Assembly (NCBI GenBank): GCA_947498785.1
Contig: CANMLS010000038.1
Coordinates: forward strand, 1-59,047
Source: an uncultured Aquimarina sp.
Lineage (GTDB): Bacteria > Bacteroidota > Bacteroidia > Flavobacteriales > Flavobacteriaceae
Length of the DNA: 59,047 bases
Reading direction: 5' to 3'
Position 1 is the stretch's first letter; the number at the start of each line of letters is the position of its first letter. This document shows, one piece after another, positions 1-6,096 of this stretch. Below the pieces are notes generated by a model that did not search any database, was not told the DNA's origin, and saw only the letters and a program-made list of their open reading frames with translations. The position numbers and the translations under genes were made by a program.

Positions 1-5
1 GTTGA

Positions 6-629
6 TCTCATGAGGAAAATGTAACTCTTACTTCTGAATCTTGCACAGGTTTTAGATACCAAGGACAATATGAAGACCCTGAAACAGGGCTGTACTACAA
101 TAGGTTTAGGTACTACTCGCCAGACACAGGAACTTATATTTCGCAGGATCCGATTAGGTTAGAATCTGGAGAACCCAATTTTTATGCTTATGTAAATGAT
201 ATAAATAGTTGGGTTGATGTTTTTGGATTAAATAAAATAAATCAAGGAAATGTAAGTACAGGAGCAGGTAGAGATCATGTTACTTATAGAGGGATGAAAG
301 GAGGAAAACCCTACACAGGTTATGCAAGTGCTCCTAGTGATTTAAAATTAAAACCTGAAGAGATTATTTCAAGAAGATATGGTGGGGATTTTGATGAATT
401 CGGAGGTAAAGCACCTACTTCTGTGTATGATGGTTCTGGAGTAGAGGGAAAAAATACGGCAAGAGGTCTTGAACAGCATTACTATGAAGAGGATGTTAAA
501 AAACATGGTAAGTACGATAAAAATAGTACATCAGGTGTTGCTAATAAACAAAATCCTGTAGGACCTAATAATAGCAAAATAGATGAATACACAAAGGCTA
601 AGAATGAATATTTAAATGGATGTAAATAG
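6..629 (+). CDS. RHS-repeat protein, C-terminal end with toxin tip (5' part outside window or broken)
   Basis: The reading frame that ends at 629 carries a classic RHS core: a YQGQYEDPETGLYYNRFRYY-type stretch at about 57-116, then the TGTYISQDPIRL segment and a VFGL boundary near 230. After the boundary comes a variable tip of about 125 residues. It has a Y-x-G start (YRGMKGGKPYTGY), an ARGLEQ segment and an NKQNPVGPNN end. By eye this recalls GIY-YIG/URI-type nuclease tips of polymorphic toxins, so a DNA- or RNA-cutting toxin is likely but not certain. The immunity gene follows 2 bases later. In this frame a TGA stands at 3-5, so either the gene is frameshifted near base 10 or only a C-terminal piece is present. 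ATG 294 is probably not the true start, because the RHS core lies upstream of it in frame. Confidence 0.75.
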   Translation, partial: SHEENVTLTSESCTGFRYQGQYEDPETGLYYNRFRYYSPDTGTYISQDPIRLESGEPNFYAYVNDINSWVDVFGLNKINQGNVSTGAGRDHVTYRGMKGGKPYTGYASAPSDLKLKPEEIISRRYGGDFDEFGGKAPTSVYDGSGVEGKNTARGLEQHYYEEDVKKHGKYDKNSTSGVANKQNPVGPNNSKIDEYTKAKNEYLNGCK

Positions 630-631
630 AT

Positions 632-1282
632 ATGGGAAGAGTAGTTTGGAAAGAAAATAAAGTATTGAGTATAGAAACTAGAAAAGGAACTTTTGTTTTA
701 GCTCAAATGATAAAGAGTCCATATATAGTTTTTTTTAATTCTTTTCGAGAGGATAATGATTTTAAAGAAATAGATTTAGAGAACGTTCCTATATTGTTTC
801 CTCATGCAGTCACAAAACAATTTTTGAAAAAATCCAATATAGTGACTTTAAATATCAAGCCTATTACTAATTATCAACCTCCTAAGTTGTGGATACATGA
901 AGATCCAGGTAGTAGAACAGTCAATGTTTGGGAAGGTACAAAAAATGAAAGAGAATTTATTTCATTTGGTGAAAATGGAGCAGTTTTAGTTGAAAAAGAT
1001 ATTTTAAAGGAAGGGAAATATGATCATCCCAGTGGAGTATACGATAAATCTATAAAAGAACTTACCTCTAAAAATATTGATATTAGTACTATTTCAAATT
1101 ATGAAATAACTTCAGTAGAAGTTTATCCTAGTTTAAACGAGCGTCTTTTTTTATGTAGTTTAAAAGGTCAGAATATTGATCCTGCCAAAAATATTTTATT
1201 CAATATTGATATGCCATTAGAGTTTGAAAAGTATATTGACATTGTATCTGGTAAAGTACCTTTAGATAAATTGGGTTATTAA
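632..1282 (+). CDS. Putative immunity protein for the RHS tip (Imm26-like)
   Basis: This 216-residue cytoplasmic protein has no signal peptide or membrane segment. It starts 2 bases after the RHS toxin stop, the standard place for the cognate immunity gene. The N-terminus (VVWKENKVLSIETRKG, then FVLAQMI and IVFFNSF) resembles the short beta-rich Imm26 fold, in which a strand-rich domain opens with a G-x-F/Y-A-Q pattern. That family assignment is from memory and tentative; the role as immunity protein rests mainly on position. It would bind and block the adjacent tip toxin in the producing cell. Its TAA stop is followed directly by a REP palindrome whose C-run begins at the next base. Confidence 0.6.
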   Translation: MGRVVWKENKVLSIETRKGTFVLAQMIKSPYIVFFNSFREDNDFKEIDLENVPILFPHAVTKQFLKKSNIVTLNIKPITNYQPPKLWIHEDPGSRTVNVWEGTKNEREFISFGENGAVLVEKDILKEGKYDHPSGVYDKSIKELTSKNIDISTISNYEITSVEVYPSLNERLFLCSLKGQNIDPAKNILFNIDMPLEFEKYIDIVSGKVPLDKLGY

Positions 1283-1327
1283 CCCCCCGCTAGCCCCCCG
1301 CTAGCGCTCGTTTGTAACGAGTGCTGG
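1283..1327 (+). repeat. REP-type palindrome immediately after the immunity stop codon
   Basis: A C6 run and GCTAGC are given twice (1283-1294 and again from 1294), then GCG, stem CTCGTT (1307-1312), loop TGT, stem AACGAG (1316-1321) and TGC. It is the same architecture as the palindromes clustered at 53259-54645. It may act as a 3' hairpin for the RHS-immunity transcript. Confidence 0.75.
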
Positions 1328-1383
1328 ATATTAGTAAGCAATAAGATAAAAAATAAATATATACACTTAAAACCAAAAGATAT

Positions 1384-1605
1384 ATGCCAATCAAAGACAA
1401 AGATTACAATAAAGCCAAAGCGCTATTAGAAGCTGCGGGTAGTAAGAGTGCAGAGAAATCCCACAAAAAGCATACAGGTAGTAAAGGTTCTCCAGATGGT
1501 CACGGCAGGAGTTTATATAACGAGGCAGAACAAGAGTTTGGCGCTCAGCCTACCGTAGTACAATTAGAGGCTTTGCGCAAAGCAGCTACTTTACTCGGGG
1601 TATAG
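1384..1605 (+). CDS. Small hypothetical protein, first copy of a duplicated gene
   Basis: This 73-residue basic protein is not recognised. The N-terminal half is rich in Lys, Ala and Ser. The middle carries GSKGSPDGHGRSLYNEAEQE and the C-terminus LEALRKAATLLGV is probably helical. A second copy at 3327-3548 differs at only about four residues. The shared DNA begins about 80 bases upstream, inside the REP palindrome, and ends just after the stop. The conserved leader and the conserved reading frame argue that it is a real gene. It lies downstream of the RHS-immunity pair, so it may be part of the toxin locus, but no function can be assigned. Confidence 0.6.
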   Translation: MPIKDKDYNKAKALLEAAGSKSAEKSHKKHTGSKGSPDGHGRSLYNEAEQEFGAQPTVVQLEALRKAATLLGV

Positions 1606-1632
1606 TTAGCAATAACAGATTATAAAATATAG

Positions 1633-1664
1633 AACCACTTTCTTTTTTAGAGAGTGGTTTTTTT
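1633..1664 (+). terminator. Rho-independent terminator
   Basis: AACCACTTTCT (1633-1643) pairs with AGAGAGTGGTT (1649-1659) with one wobble, followed by a T-run. It ends the transcript of the first 73-codon gene. Confidence 0.8.
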
Positions 1665-1712
1665 ATTGTTTATCTTGTACCAATAATACAGTTTGCTAGC
1701 TTTGTAAGCTAG

Positions 1713-1862
1713 TTTTGCTTTGCTGATCTACTTAAAAAGGGCAATGATCTTAGAAAAGTACAACTATTTGCAGAACATAAATACATCAGTTCTACAGAAC
1801 AATATATTACATCACAGTTTACAGAATTAAGAGCGGAAATAGAGAAAAAGCATCCGTTGTTT
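1713..1862 (+). pseudogene. C-terminal remnant of a tyrosine recombinase
   Basis: An in-frame stretch with no start codon, bounded upstream by a TAG at 1710-1712, reads as the catalytic C-terminus of a phage-type integrase. It has NDLRKVQLFAEHKYISSTEQ, with the His of the H/W motif and the STEQY nucleophile tyrosine, then an acidic and basic tail. It resembles the end of the recombinase at 58243-59037 (MAGHRYVSSTEAY). The N-terminal domain and the Arg and H-x-x-R motifs are missing, so it is inactive. It marks an old integration or deletion event in this island. Confidence 0.75.
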
Positions 1863-1864
1863 AA

Positions 1865-1902
1865 AAAAAAGTACTTTTATAAGTACTTTTTTGTTATCTT
1901 TG
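1865..1902 (+). promoter_or_regulatory. Palindromic operator and -7 box of the toxin-antitoxin operon
   Basis: AAAAAAGTACTT (1865-1876) and AAGTACTTTTTT (1881-1892) form a perfect 12-bp inverted repeat around TTAT. TATCTTTG (1895-1902) matches the Bacteroidota -7 box TAnnTTTG and ends only 4 bases before the antitoxin ATG. Phd/YefM antitoxins usually bind palindromes over their own promoter, so autoregulation is likely. The spacing suggests a very short leader or a leaderless mRNA. Confidence 0.55.
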
Positions 1903-1906
1903 GGCT

Positions 1907-2155
1907 ATGGAAACAGTAAACTATACAGATTTTCGTGCAAACTTAAAGCATTGGTTCGATAAAGTGGTCAATGATGTAAGTGATATTATTATTAAACGTA
2001 AAAACGGTAAAGACCTTGTATTAATATCATTAGACGAATACAACTCATTAAAAGAAACCTCTTATCTTCTAACAGGAAAAAATAGAGATATTCTATTAAA
2101 CTCTATCAAAGAATTAGAAGCAGGTAATGGTATTGAAAAAGAATTAATCGAATAG
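1907..2155 (+). CDS. Type II antitoxin, Phd/YefM family
   Basis: This 82-residue protein opens with METVNYTDFRANLKHWFDKVVND, the N-terminal DNA-binding fold of Phd/YefM antitoxins. It continues with the IIIKRKNGKDLVLISLDEYNSLKETSYLL core typical of the family. The acidic, flexible C-terminus should wrap and inhibit the toxin. The stop codon at 2153-2155 is directly followed by the ATG of the toxin, so the pair is translationally coupled. A palindrome over the promoter fits autoregulation by the antitoxin and the complex. The assignment is firm at family level. Confidence 0.9.
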   Translation: METVNYTDFRANLKHWFDKVVNDVSDIIIKRKNGKDLVLISLDEYNSLKETSYLLTGKNRDILLNSIKELEAGNGIEKELIE

Positions 2156-2416
2156 ATGAAATTAACTTGGTCTACCTCCTCTTGGGAAGATTATTTGTAT
2201 TGGCAAAAGGTTGATAAAAAACTAGTCAAACGAATCAACGAACTTATTAAAAGCTGTATGCGAACACCTTTTGAGGGCATAGGAAAACCAGAAGCTTTAA
2301 AAGGAGATTTACAGGGATATTGGTCAAGGCGAATTACATCAGAACACCGATTAGTTTACAAATATGAAAATGAACAATTATTGATAGCAGCTTGTCGCTA
2401 TCATTATGGAAAATAA
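2156..2416 (+). CDS. Type II toxin, YoeB/Txe family mRNA interferase
   Basis: This 86-residue RelE-fold protein has all YoeB/Txe landmarks. WEDYLYWQKVDKKLVKRINELI is the N-terminal helix pair. It is followed by PFEGIGKPEALKGDLQGYWSRRITSEHRLVYKYE, which holds the catalytic Glu, Arg and His region, and by the C-terminal CRYHYGK with the conserved His-Tyr. Enzymes of this type cut mRNA at the ribosomal A site. It forms a complete pair with the preceding YefM-like antitoxin. The operon sits between an integrase remnant and structured element A, which is a typical place for such modules to persist. Confidence 0.92.
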   Translation: MKLTWSTSSWEDYLYWQKVDKKLVKRINELIKSCMRTPFEGIGKPEALKGDLQGYWSRRITSEHRLVYKYENEQLLIAACRYHYGK

Positions 2417-2499
2417 CCAAGTGAGTCGCTATCGCTCCAATGTATTATCATCACATCAGCCCCAAAAAGGCTTTTTTTATAAACTGTTATATGGTACTC

Positions 2500-3180
2500 G
2501 GCTACACCACTTGGTCACAGCCTACAGGATTTTTATCTTGAAGTTTACATCTTATTTTTCAAATGAACTACCCCGAGGCAGAGCCTCGAGGAATTCTTTA
2601 GATTGAAAGATAAAAATCCTGTGGCGTGTTCTTCCGCTATCGCTCCCCGTCCACGTCGGCTGCTCCTCTCCACTTTGGCTACGCCTTTTAGTTTTAGCAA
2701 ACATGCAGCTCATCTTCAGCCGTCAGACGGCTATGATTAGTATTGAAGCTAAAGCTCTGCCCTTCAACAGTTACACTCTTCAACTTCAATAACAATCGTT
2801 CTTATTCTTATGGAAAAATCTGTATTTTTGTAATTGGGTAAGAATGACCACCAACTCCAAATACCAGTCAAGAGGTTAATACTGGGGCATTAGGAGAAGG
2901 AAAACAAAGACACCTGTAAATCCTGTGATCAGGAGTGCCATCCTCTTTTGTGGCGTTCTCATCTTTTTTTCTTCAAACAGAAAACTATTTTAATAAAAAA
3001 TGGAATGCGATTGCCATAGCAATTGACTTCCGTTTTTTATTAGAATTAGCCCTTTGCAGCGATTGAGCAAATACATTAACCATCCTAGTGCGCTGGCAGT
3101 AACAGACTGTTTTACATAAATACCTGTTATAGACCCTTACCATCGGGAAGTGAGGGTATAATACTAGTTATGTAACACGG
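2500..3180 (+). repeat. Structured element A, hairpin-rich, homologous to element B at 56225-56800
   Basis: There is no gene here. It begins with GGCTAC..CC.CTTGGTC (about 2500-2517). A perfect 16-bp inverted repeat follows (2524-2539 with 2607-2622) that encloses a small GC-rich hairpin (CGAGGC/GCCTCG). Next is a 17-base core GTCGGCTGCTCCTCTCC (2655-2671). A second imperfect hairpin has TATTGAAG and CTTCAATA arms (about 2741-2794). A GTTATAGACCC stretch lies near 3125. The same order is found in reverse orientation at 56225-56800, with different stem sequences that still pair. Confidence 0.6.
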
Positions 3181-3243
3181 TTTTGGGGAAATACATGCAG
3201 ATTTTTACTTTTCAATTGAAAGAATATCCCTGGTCTTCGTGTG

Positions 3244-3272
3244 GGCTAGCGCTCGTTTGTAACGAGTGCTGG
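3244..3272 (+). repeat. REP-type palindrome, second left copy
   Basis: GGCTAGCG, stem CTCGTT, loop TGT, stem AACGAG, then TGCTGG. It lacks the leading C-run. It starts the duplicated block that includes the second 73-codon gene. Confidence 0.7.
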
Positions 3273-3326
3273 ATATTAGTACGCAATCAGAAACAAAAAT
3301 AAATATACACTTAAAACCAATAAAAT

Positions 3327-3548
3327 ATGCCAATCAAAGACAGAGATTACAATAAAGCCAAAGCGCTATTAGAAGCTGCGGGTAGTAAGAGTGCAGAGAA
3401 ACCCCATATAAAACATACCGGTAGTAAAGGTTCTCCAGATGGTCACGGCAGGAGTTTATATAACGAGGCAGAACAAGAGTTTGGCGCTCAGCCTACCGTA
3501 GCACAATTAGAGGCTTTGCGCAAAGCAGCTACTTTACTCGGGGTATAG
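3327..3548 (+). CDS. Small hypothetical protein, second copy of the duplicated gene
   Basis: This is a near-identical paralogue of the gene at 1384-1605 (K6R, S26P, K28I and one V to A change near residue 58). The similarity covers the palindrome, the leader (including ATAAATATACACTTAAAACCA) and the coding region to a few bases past the stop, about 315 bp. Substitutions are few and the frame is intact, so the duplication is recent or under selection. The two copies form a direct repeat that brackets the integrase remnant, the toxin-antitoxin pair and element A. Function is unknown. Confidence 0.6.
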   Translation: MPIKDRDYNKAKALLEAAGSKSAEKPHIKHTGSKGSPDGHGRSLYNEAEQEFGAQPTVAQLEALRKAATLLGV

Positions 3549-3648
3549 TTAGCAATAATTGTTACAGATTATAAAAACATAGATTCTTTTGTGCTTTCCT
3601 CAAAAAGTTATCCTTTGTTTTTTGAGGTGTTTGCTTTAACCAATGGTA

Positions 3649-3677
3649 TCAAAAAAGCCCCTCTTGGTAAGGAGCTT
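3649..3677 (-). terminator. Terminator of the DUF6261 gene
   Basis: On the minus strand AAGCTCC pairs with GGGGCTT (one wobble) and is followed by T6. It lies just past the stop of the minus-strand gene at 3683-4456. Confidence 0.65.
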
Positions 3678-3682
3678 GTTTC

Positions 3683-4456
3683 TTATGGTGCGGTGACCCT
3701 ACTAATAATATCATTGTCTTCTATGATGTCGCCATCTTGTGAGGTATCGGCTGCGCTACTGTTGGTTCTGTTCTCAACTACTTGATTATATTGCCCTGCC
3801 AATACACTGATCTGTTCTAATAAAATAGTGTGTTGGGGTGCGGTATTTAAGGTAGCATGTGCATTCAAGTGTGCCACCAAATCCCTGTAAGCTGTCGTTG
3901 CCTCCTCGCGAAATGTTGGGATATCCTCACTGGGATTGGCAGCTTGCTGCTCTACCCGTGCCAGATACCGAGTGGCAAAGCTCGTGTTTGTGGTCTGTAA
4001 ATGAGTTAACCACTTGTCTAGATTCAAGTTTTTTACAGCTTCGATCAATTCTTTATCACCTTGCCAATCGGCAATAATACTAGACAGTACAACAGTCTCT
4101 TCCTGATAACTTAGCCGTTGTATATTGTTACCATGTTGGTCGATATTTGCCTGTAATACACTAGCTGCATTAACAATTGTCTCCTGATAATGGTATTGAT
4201 AGCCATTAATGACAGAACGCAAACCTGTCAGGGCCTTATCTCTCTGGTCATCTAAGTTGGTTAACTCTGTAGTGATTTCACTGGCCTGACTCTGTTTAAA
4301 GGCGGTATCGATAGAAGCAACCACAGGTTGCAGGGCATCGTACTGAGCAGTAAGCTGCAAAGCTGCCATATCTTGTTCGCCCAATAATTGTGAGACATCT
4401 TTTAAATACTGTAAAAACTCCCCGTGTCGGTAACGGTTTAAAAAAGGTACATTCAT
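3683..4456 (-). CDS. DUF6261 family protein
   Basis: This 257-residue, helix-rich, soluble protein has no signal peptide. The N-terminus (LNRYRHGEFLQYLKDVSQLL) and the repeated long amphipathic helices match the DUF6261 family, which is widespread and often multicopy in Bacteroidota. The function of the family is unknown. The last 30 residues are low-complexity and acidic (SAADTSQDGDIIEDND). GC is higher than in neighbouring genes, which together with the repeat-rich surroundings suggests an accessory gene. A run of 83-bp tandem repeats lies about 100 bases upstream of the start. Confidence 0.7.
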   Translation of the reverse strand: MNVPFLNRYRHGEFLQYLKDVSQLLGEQDMAALQLTAQYDALQPVVASIDTAFKQSQASEITTELTNLDDQRDKALTGLRSVINGYQYHYQETIVNAASVLQANIDQHGNNIQRLSYQEETVVLSSIIADWQGDKELIEAVKNLNLDKWLTHLQTTNTSFATRYLARVEQQAANPSEDIPTFREEATTAYRDLVAHLNAHATLNTAPQHTILLEQISVLAGQYNQVVENRTNSSAADTSQDGDIIEDNDIISRVTAP

Positions 4457-4560
4457 GATAAAAATTTAATTTTACTATTTCACTATCGTGTGTTTTGTCT
4501 TTAAAATGATAAAACACTCTATAAATAAGTGTCTTAACTTCAACAAATGTTACCCTAAAT

Positions 4561-4912
4561 CTTCCTGCACTATGCAGGAGCATTTTGTCTGAGCAACAAA
4601 ACCTCCCTGCAGCTATGTAACAAGTATTAAGACAACACAAAACCTTCCTGCACTATGCAGGAGCAATTTGTCTGAGTAACAAAAACTCCCTGCAGCTATG
4701 TAACAAGTATTAAGACAACACAAAACCTTCCTGCACGGTGCAGGAGCATTTTGTCTGAGCAACAAAACCTCCCTGCAGCTATGTAACAAGTATTAAGACA
4801 ACACAAAACCTTCCTTTACCATGCAGGAGCATTTTGTCTGAGCAACAAAAGCTCTCTGCAGCTATGTAACGAGTATTAAGACAGTATAAAACCTTCCTGT
4901 ACGGTGCAGGAA
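4561..4912. repeat. 83-bp tandem repeat, about 4.2 units, each with a small hairpin
   Basis: CTTCCTG starts recur at 4561, 4644, 4727, 4810 and 4893, a constant period of 83 bp. Each unit opens with a palindrome CCTGCA-n-TGCAGG. It varies between units (CCTGCACTATGCAGG, CCTGCACGGTGCAGG, CCTGTACGGTGCAGG); only the fourth unit breaks the pairing. TTGTCT and AGACAA arms also occur in each unit. There are no variable spacers, so this is not CRISPR. It lies upstream of the DUF6261 gene. Confidence 0.85.
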
Positions 4913-4975
4913 AATCGCTTTAATCTTTTGATGGATAAGTCAAAATCAAAAAACTACTGTACAATAAAAAGTAGT

Positions 4976-5190
4976 CTATTATAACCTGTTGTGCATTTAG
5001 ATTTTTTTAACCAAAATTCGTTAATTCGAATGCTACGGCTTTAGGAGAAGTATATCAAGAATAAGATGGTCGACTAAAAAAGCTATTCTCAATACGTTTT
5101 GTCTTTGTTTCAGTACGGCAAAACACTACCATTGACGCTTTTTTCTAGTATTCTTCTTAAATGCACAACACAACGGGTTCTATTATAATG
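4976..5190. repeat. Possible MITE-like element with imperfect terminal inverted repeats
   Basis: TGTTGTGCATTTA near 4988-5001 is repeated inverted as TAAATGCACAACA near 5157-5171. Both are flanked on the outside by TATTATAACC-like and GGGTTCTATTATA-like sequence. The roughly 160 bases between hold no gene. A non-autonomous mobile remnant is possible. Confidence 0.35.
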
Positions 5191-5201
5191 GTTTTATACC
5201 A

Positions 5202-5714
5202 TTATTTGGCTGATTTAATTGATTTAGCTATTTTTTCAGCTAAACTTTGAAAGTTTTCTGGAGTAGTAACCTCTGCTCTAAAGTTTTCGATTTCAAAATA
5301 AATTCTAACAAACTTATTTAGTTTTTCTACACCTAGATATCCATTATCAACTTCTTCTGTCCTTATAATCTCATTCATTGCGAAGGTTTCTAAATCCTTT
5401 TTAAAATCTTCTAGAGAATCAAAGTCTGTATAAGTAGGGCTAACACTAATGCTTACCTCATCCAAAAAACCGTCTGACAAAGCTTGCGAAGTAATAAAAC
5501 TAAAATCATTGTCAAGAATAATTTTAGCCTTTTTGGGGGCCAGAATTGTGAATCCCATTCTACTATTTTCATAGTTTATAAGCTCAACCTCTTCTTCTTC
5601 TTCTTTTGATTGATCAACACTTTGTTTACTCCCTTTTTCATTAGAATTACCTTTACCACATGATATCAGGTTCATTGCACATACTACTGTAAATAATAGC
5701 AATAATTTTTTCAT
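5202..5714 (-). CDS. Predicted lipoprotein, unknown function
   Basis: The start was placed at ATG 5714 because it gives a clean lipoprotein signal, MKKLLLLFTVVCAMNLISCG, with the lipobox LISC and Cys at residue 19. The longer frame only adds a poor N-terminus. The mature part has a short acidic linker (SKEEEEEVEL) and then a domain of about 120 residues (YENSRMGFTILAPKKAKIILDNDFSF onwards). It looks like a small alpha/beta domain of periplasmic lipoproteins. The protein should sit in the outer or inner membrane facing the periplasm. No family is recognised. A hairpin (ATAATGGT/ACCATTAT, 5185-5205) overlaps its stop codon. Confidence 0.75.
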   Translation of the reverse strand: MKKLLLLFTVVCAMNLISCGKGNSNEKGSKQSVDQSKEEEEEVELINYENSRMGFTILAPKKAKIILDNDFSFITSQALSDGFLDEVSISVSPTYTDFDSLEDFKKDLETFAMNEIIRTEEVDNGYLGVEKLNKFVRIYFEIENFRAEVTTPENFQSLAEKIAKSIKSAK

Positions 5715-6045
5715 AATTTTTTTTTTAAATATTTTGAAGCGCGAAAGTAAACTTCTCATTAACTCGAGAAAAGATGTCATAGGTATAATTTATAAATCAC
5801 ACCAAAAAAGCCCCATCAGATCGGTATGTTTAATCAATTCAAAACTCTGGGTAAGTCTCATAAATTAAGGTGTATATATTTCTTTTGGCCGCAAAAAAGA
5901 TGACATGCTTTTTAATCTAACTTCTTTTGTAATTACTTTGATAATAAAACCAACAGGATGTATTTTTATACCAATTATTATTCTCACAAATAAGATTTCT
6001 TATAATAATCCAAAAAAATTAAGTTCCAAAACCCGAGCTTTTATT
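5715..6045. other. Intergenic region upstream of serS, no gene seen
   Basis: AT-rich divergent intergenic region between the lipoprotein gene and serS. No RNA gene, clear repeat or conserved reading frame was found. It should hold both promoters. Confidence 0.6.
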
Positions 6046-6053
6046 TAAATTTG
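6046..6053 (+). promoter_or_regulatory. Candidate -7 box of serS
   Basis: TAAATTTG fits the Bacteroidota consensus TAnnTTTG and lies 43 bases before the serS start. No convincing -33 TTG was identified at the expected distance. Confidence 0.4.
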
Positions 6054-6096
6054 CTCCTTCATTATAAATAATGAAAAAACCGTCAAAAACGATATC

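Noticed and set aside
2406..2606. 66-codon plus-strand frame after the YoeB-type toxin gene
   Set aside because: It overlaps the toxin end and runs through hairpin 1 of element A; the composition is unlike a protein, and the matching stretch in element B is different.
3591..3785. 64-codon plus-strand frame antisense to the DUF6261 gene end
   Set aside because: It covers the terminator and the 3' end of the DUF6261 gene on the other strand and has no independent support.
4296..4640. 114-codon minus-strand frame at the DUF6261 start and tandem repeats
   Set aside because: It is out of frame with the DUF6261 gene and enters the tandem repeat.
4561..4912. CRISPR array
   Set aside because: The 83-bp units are repeats throughout, with no variable spacers and no cas gene near.
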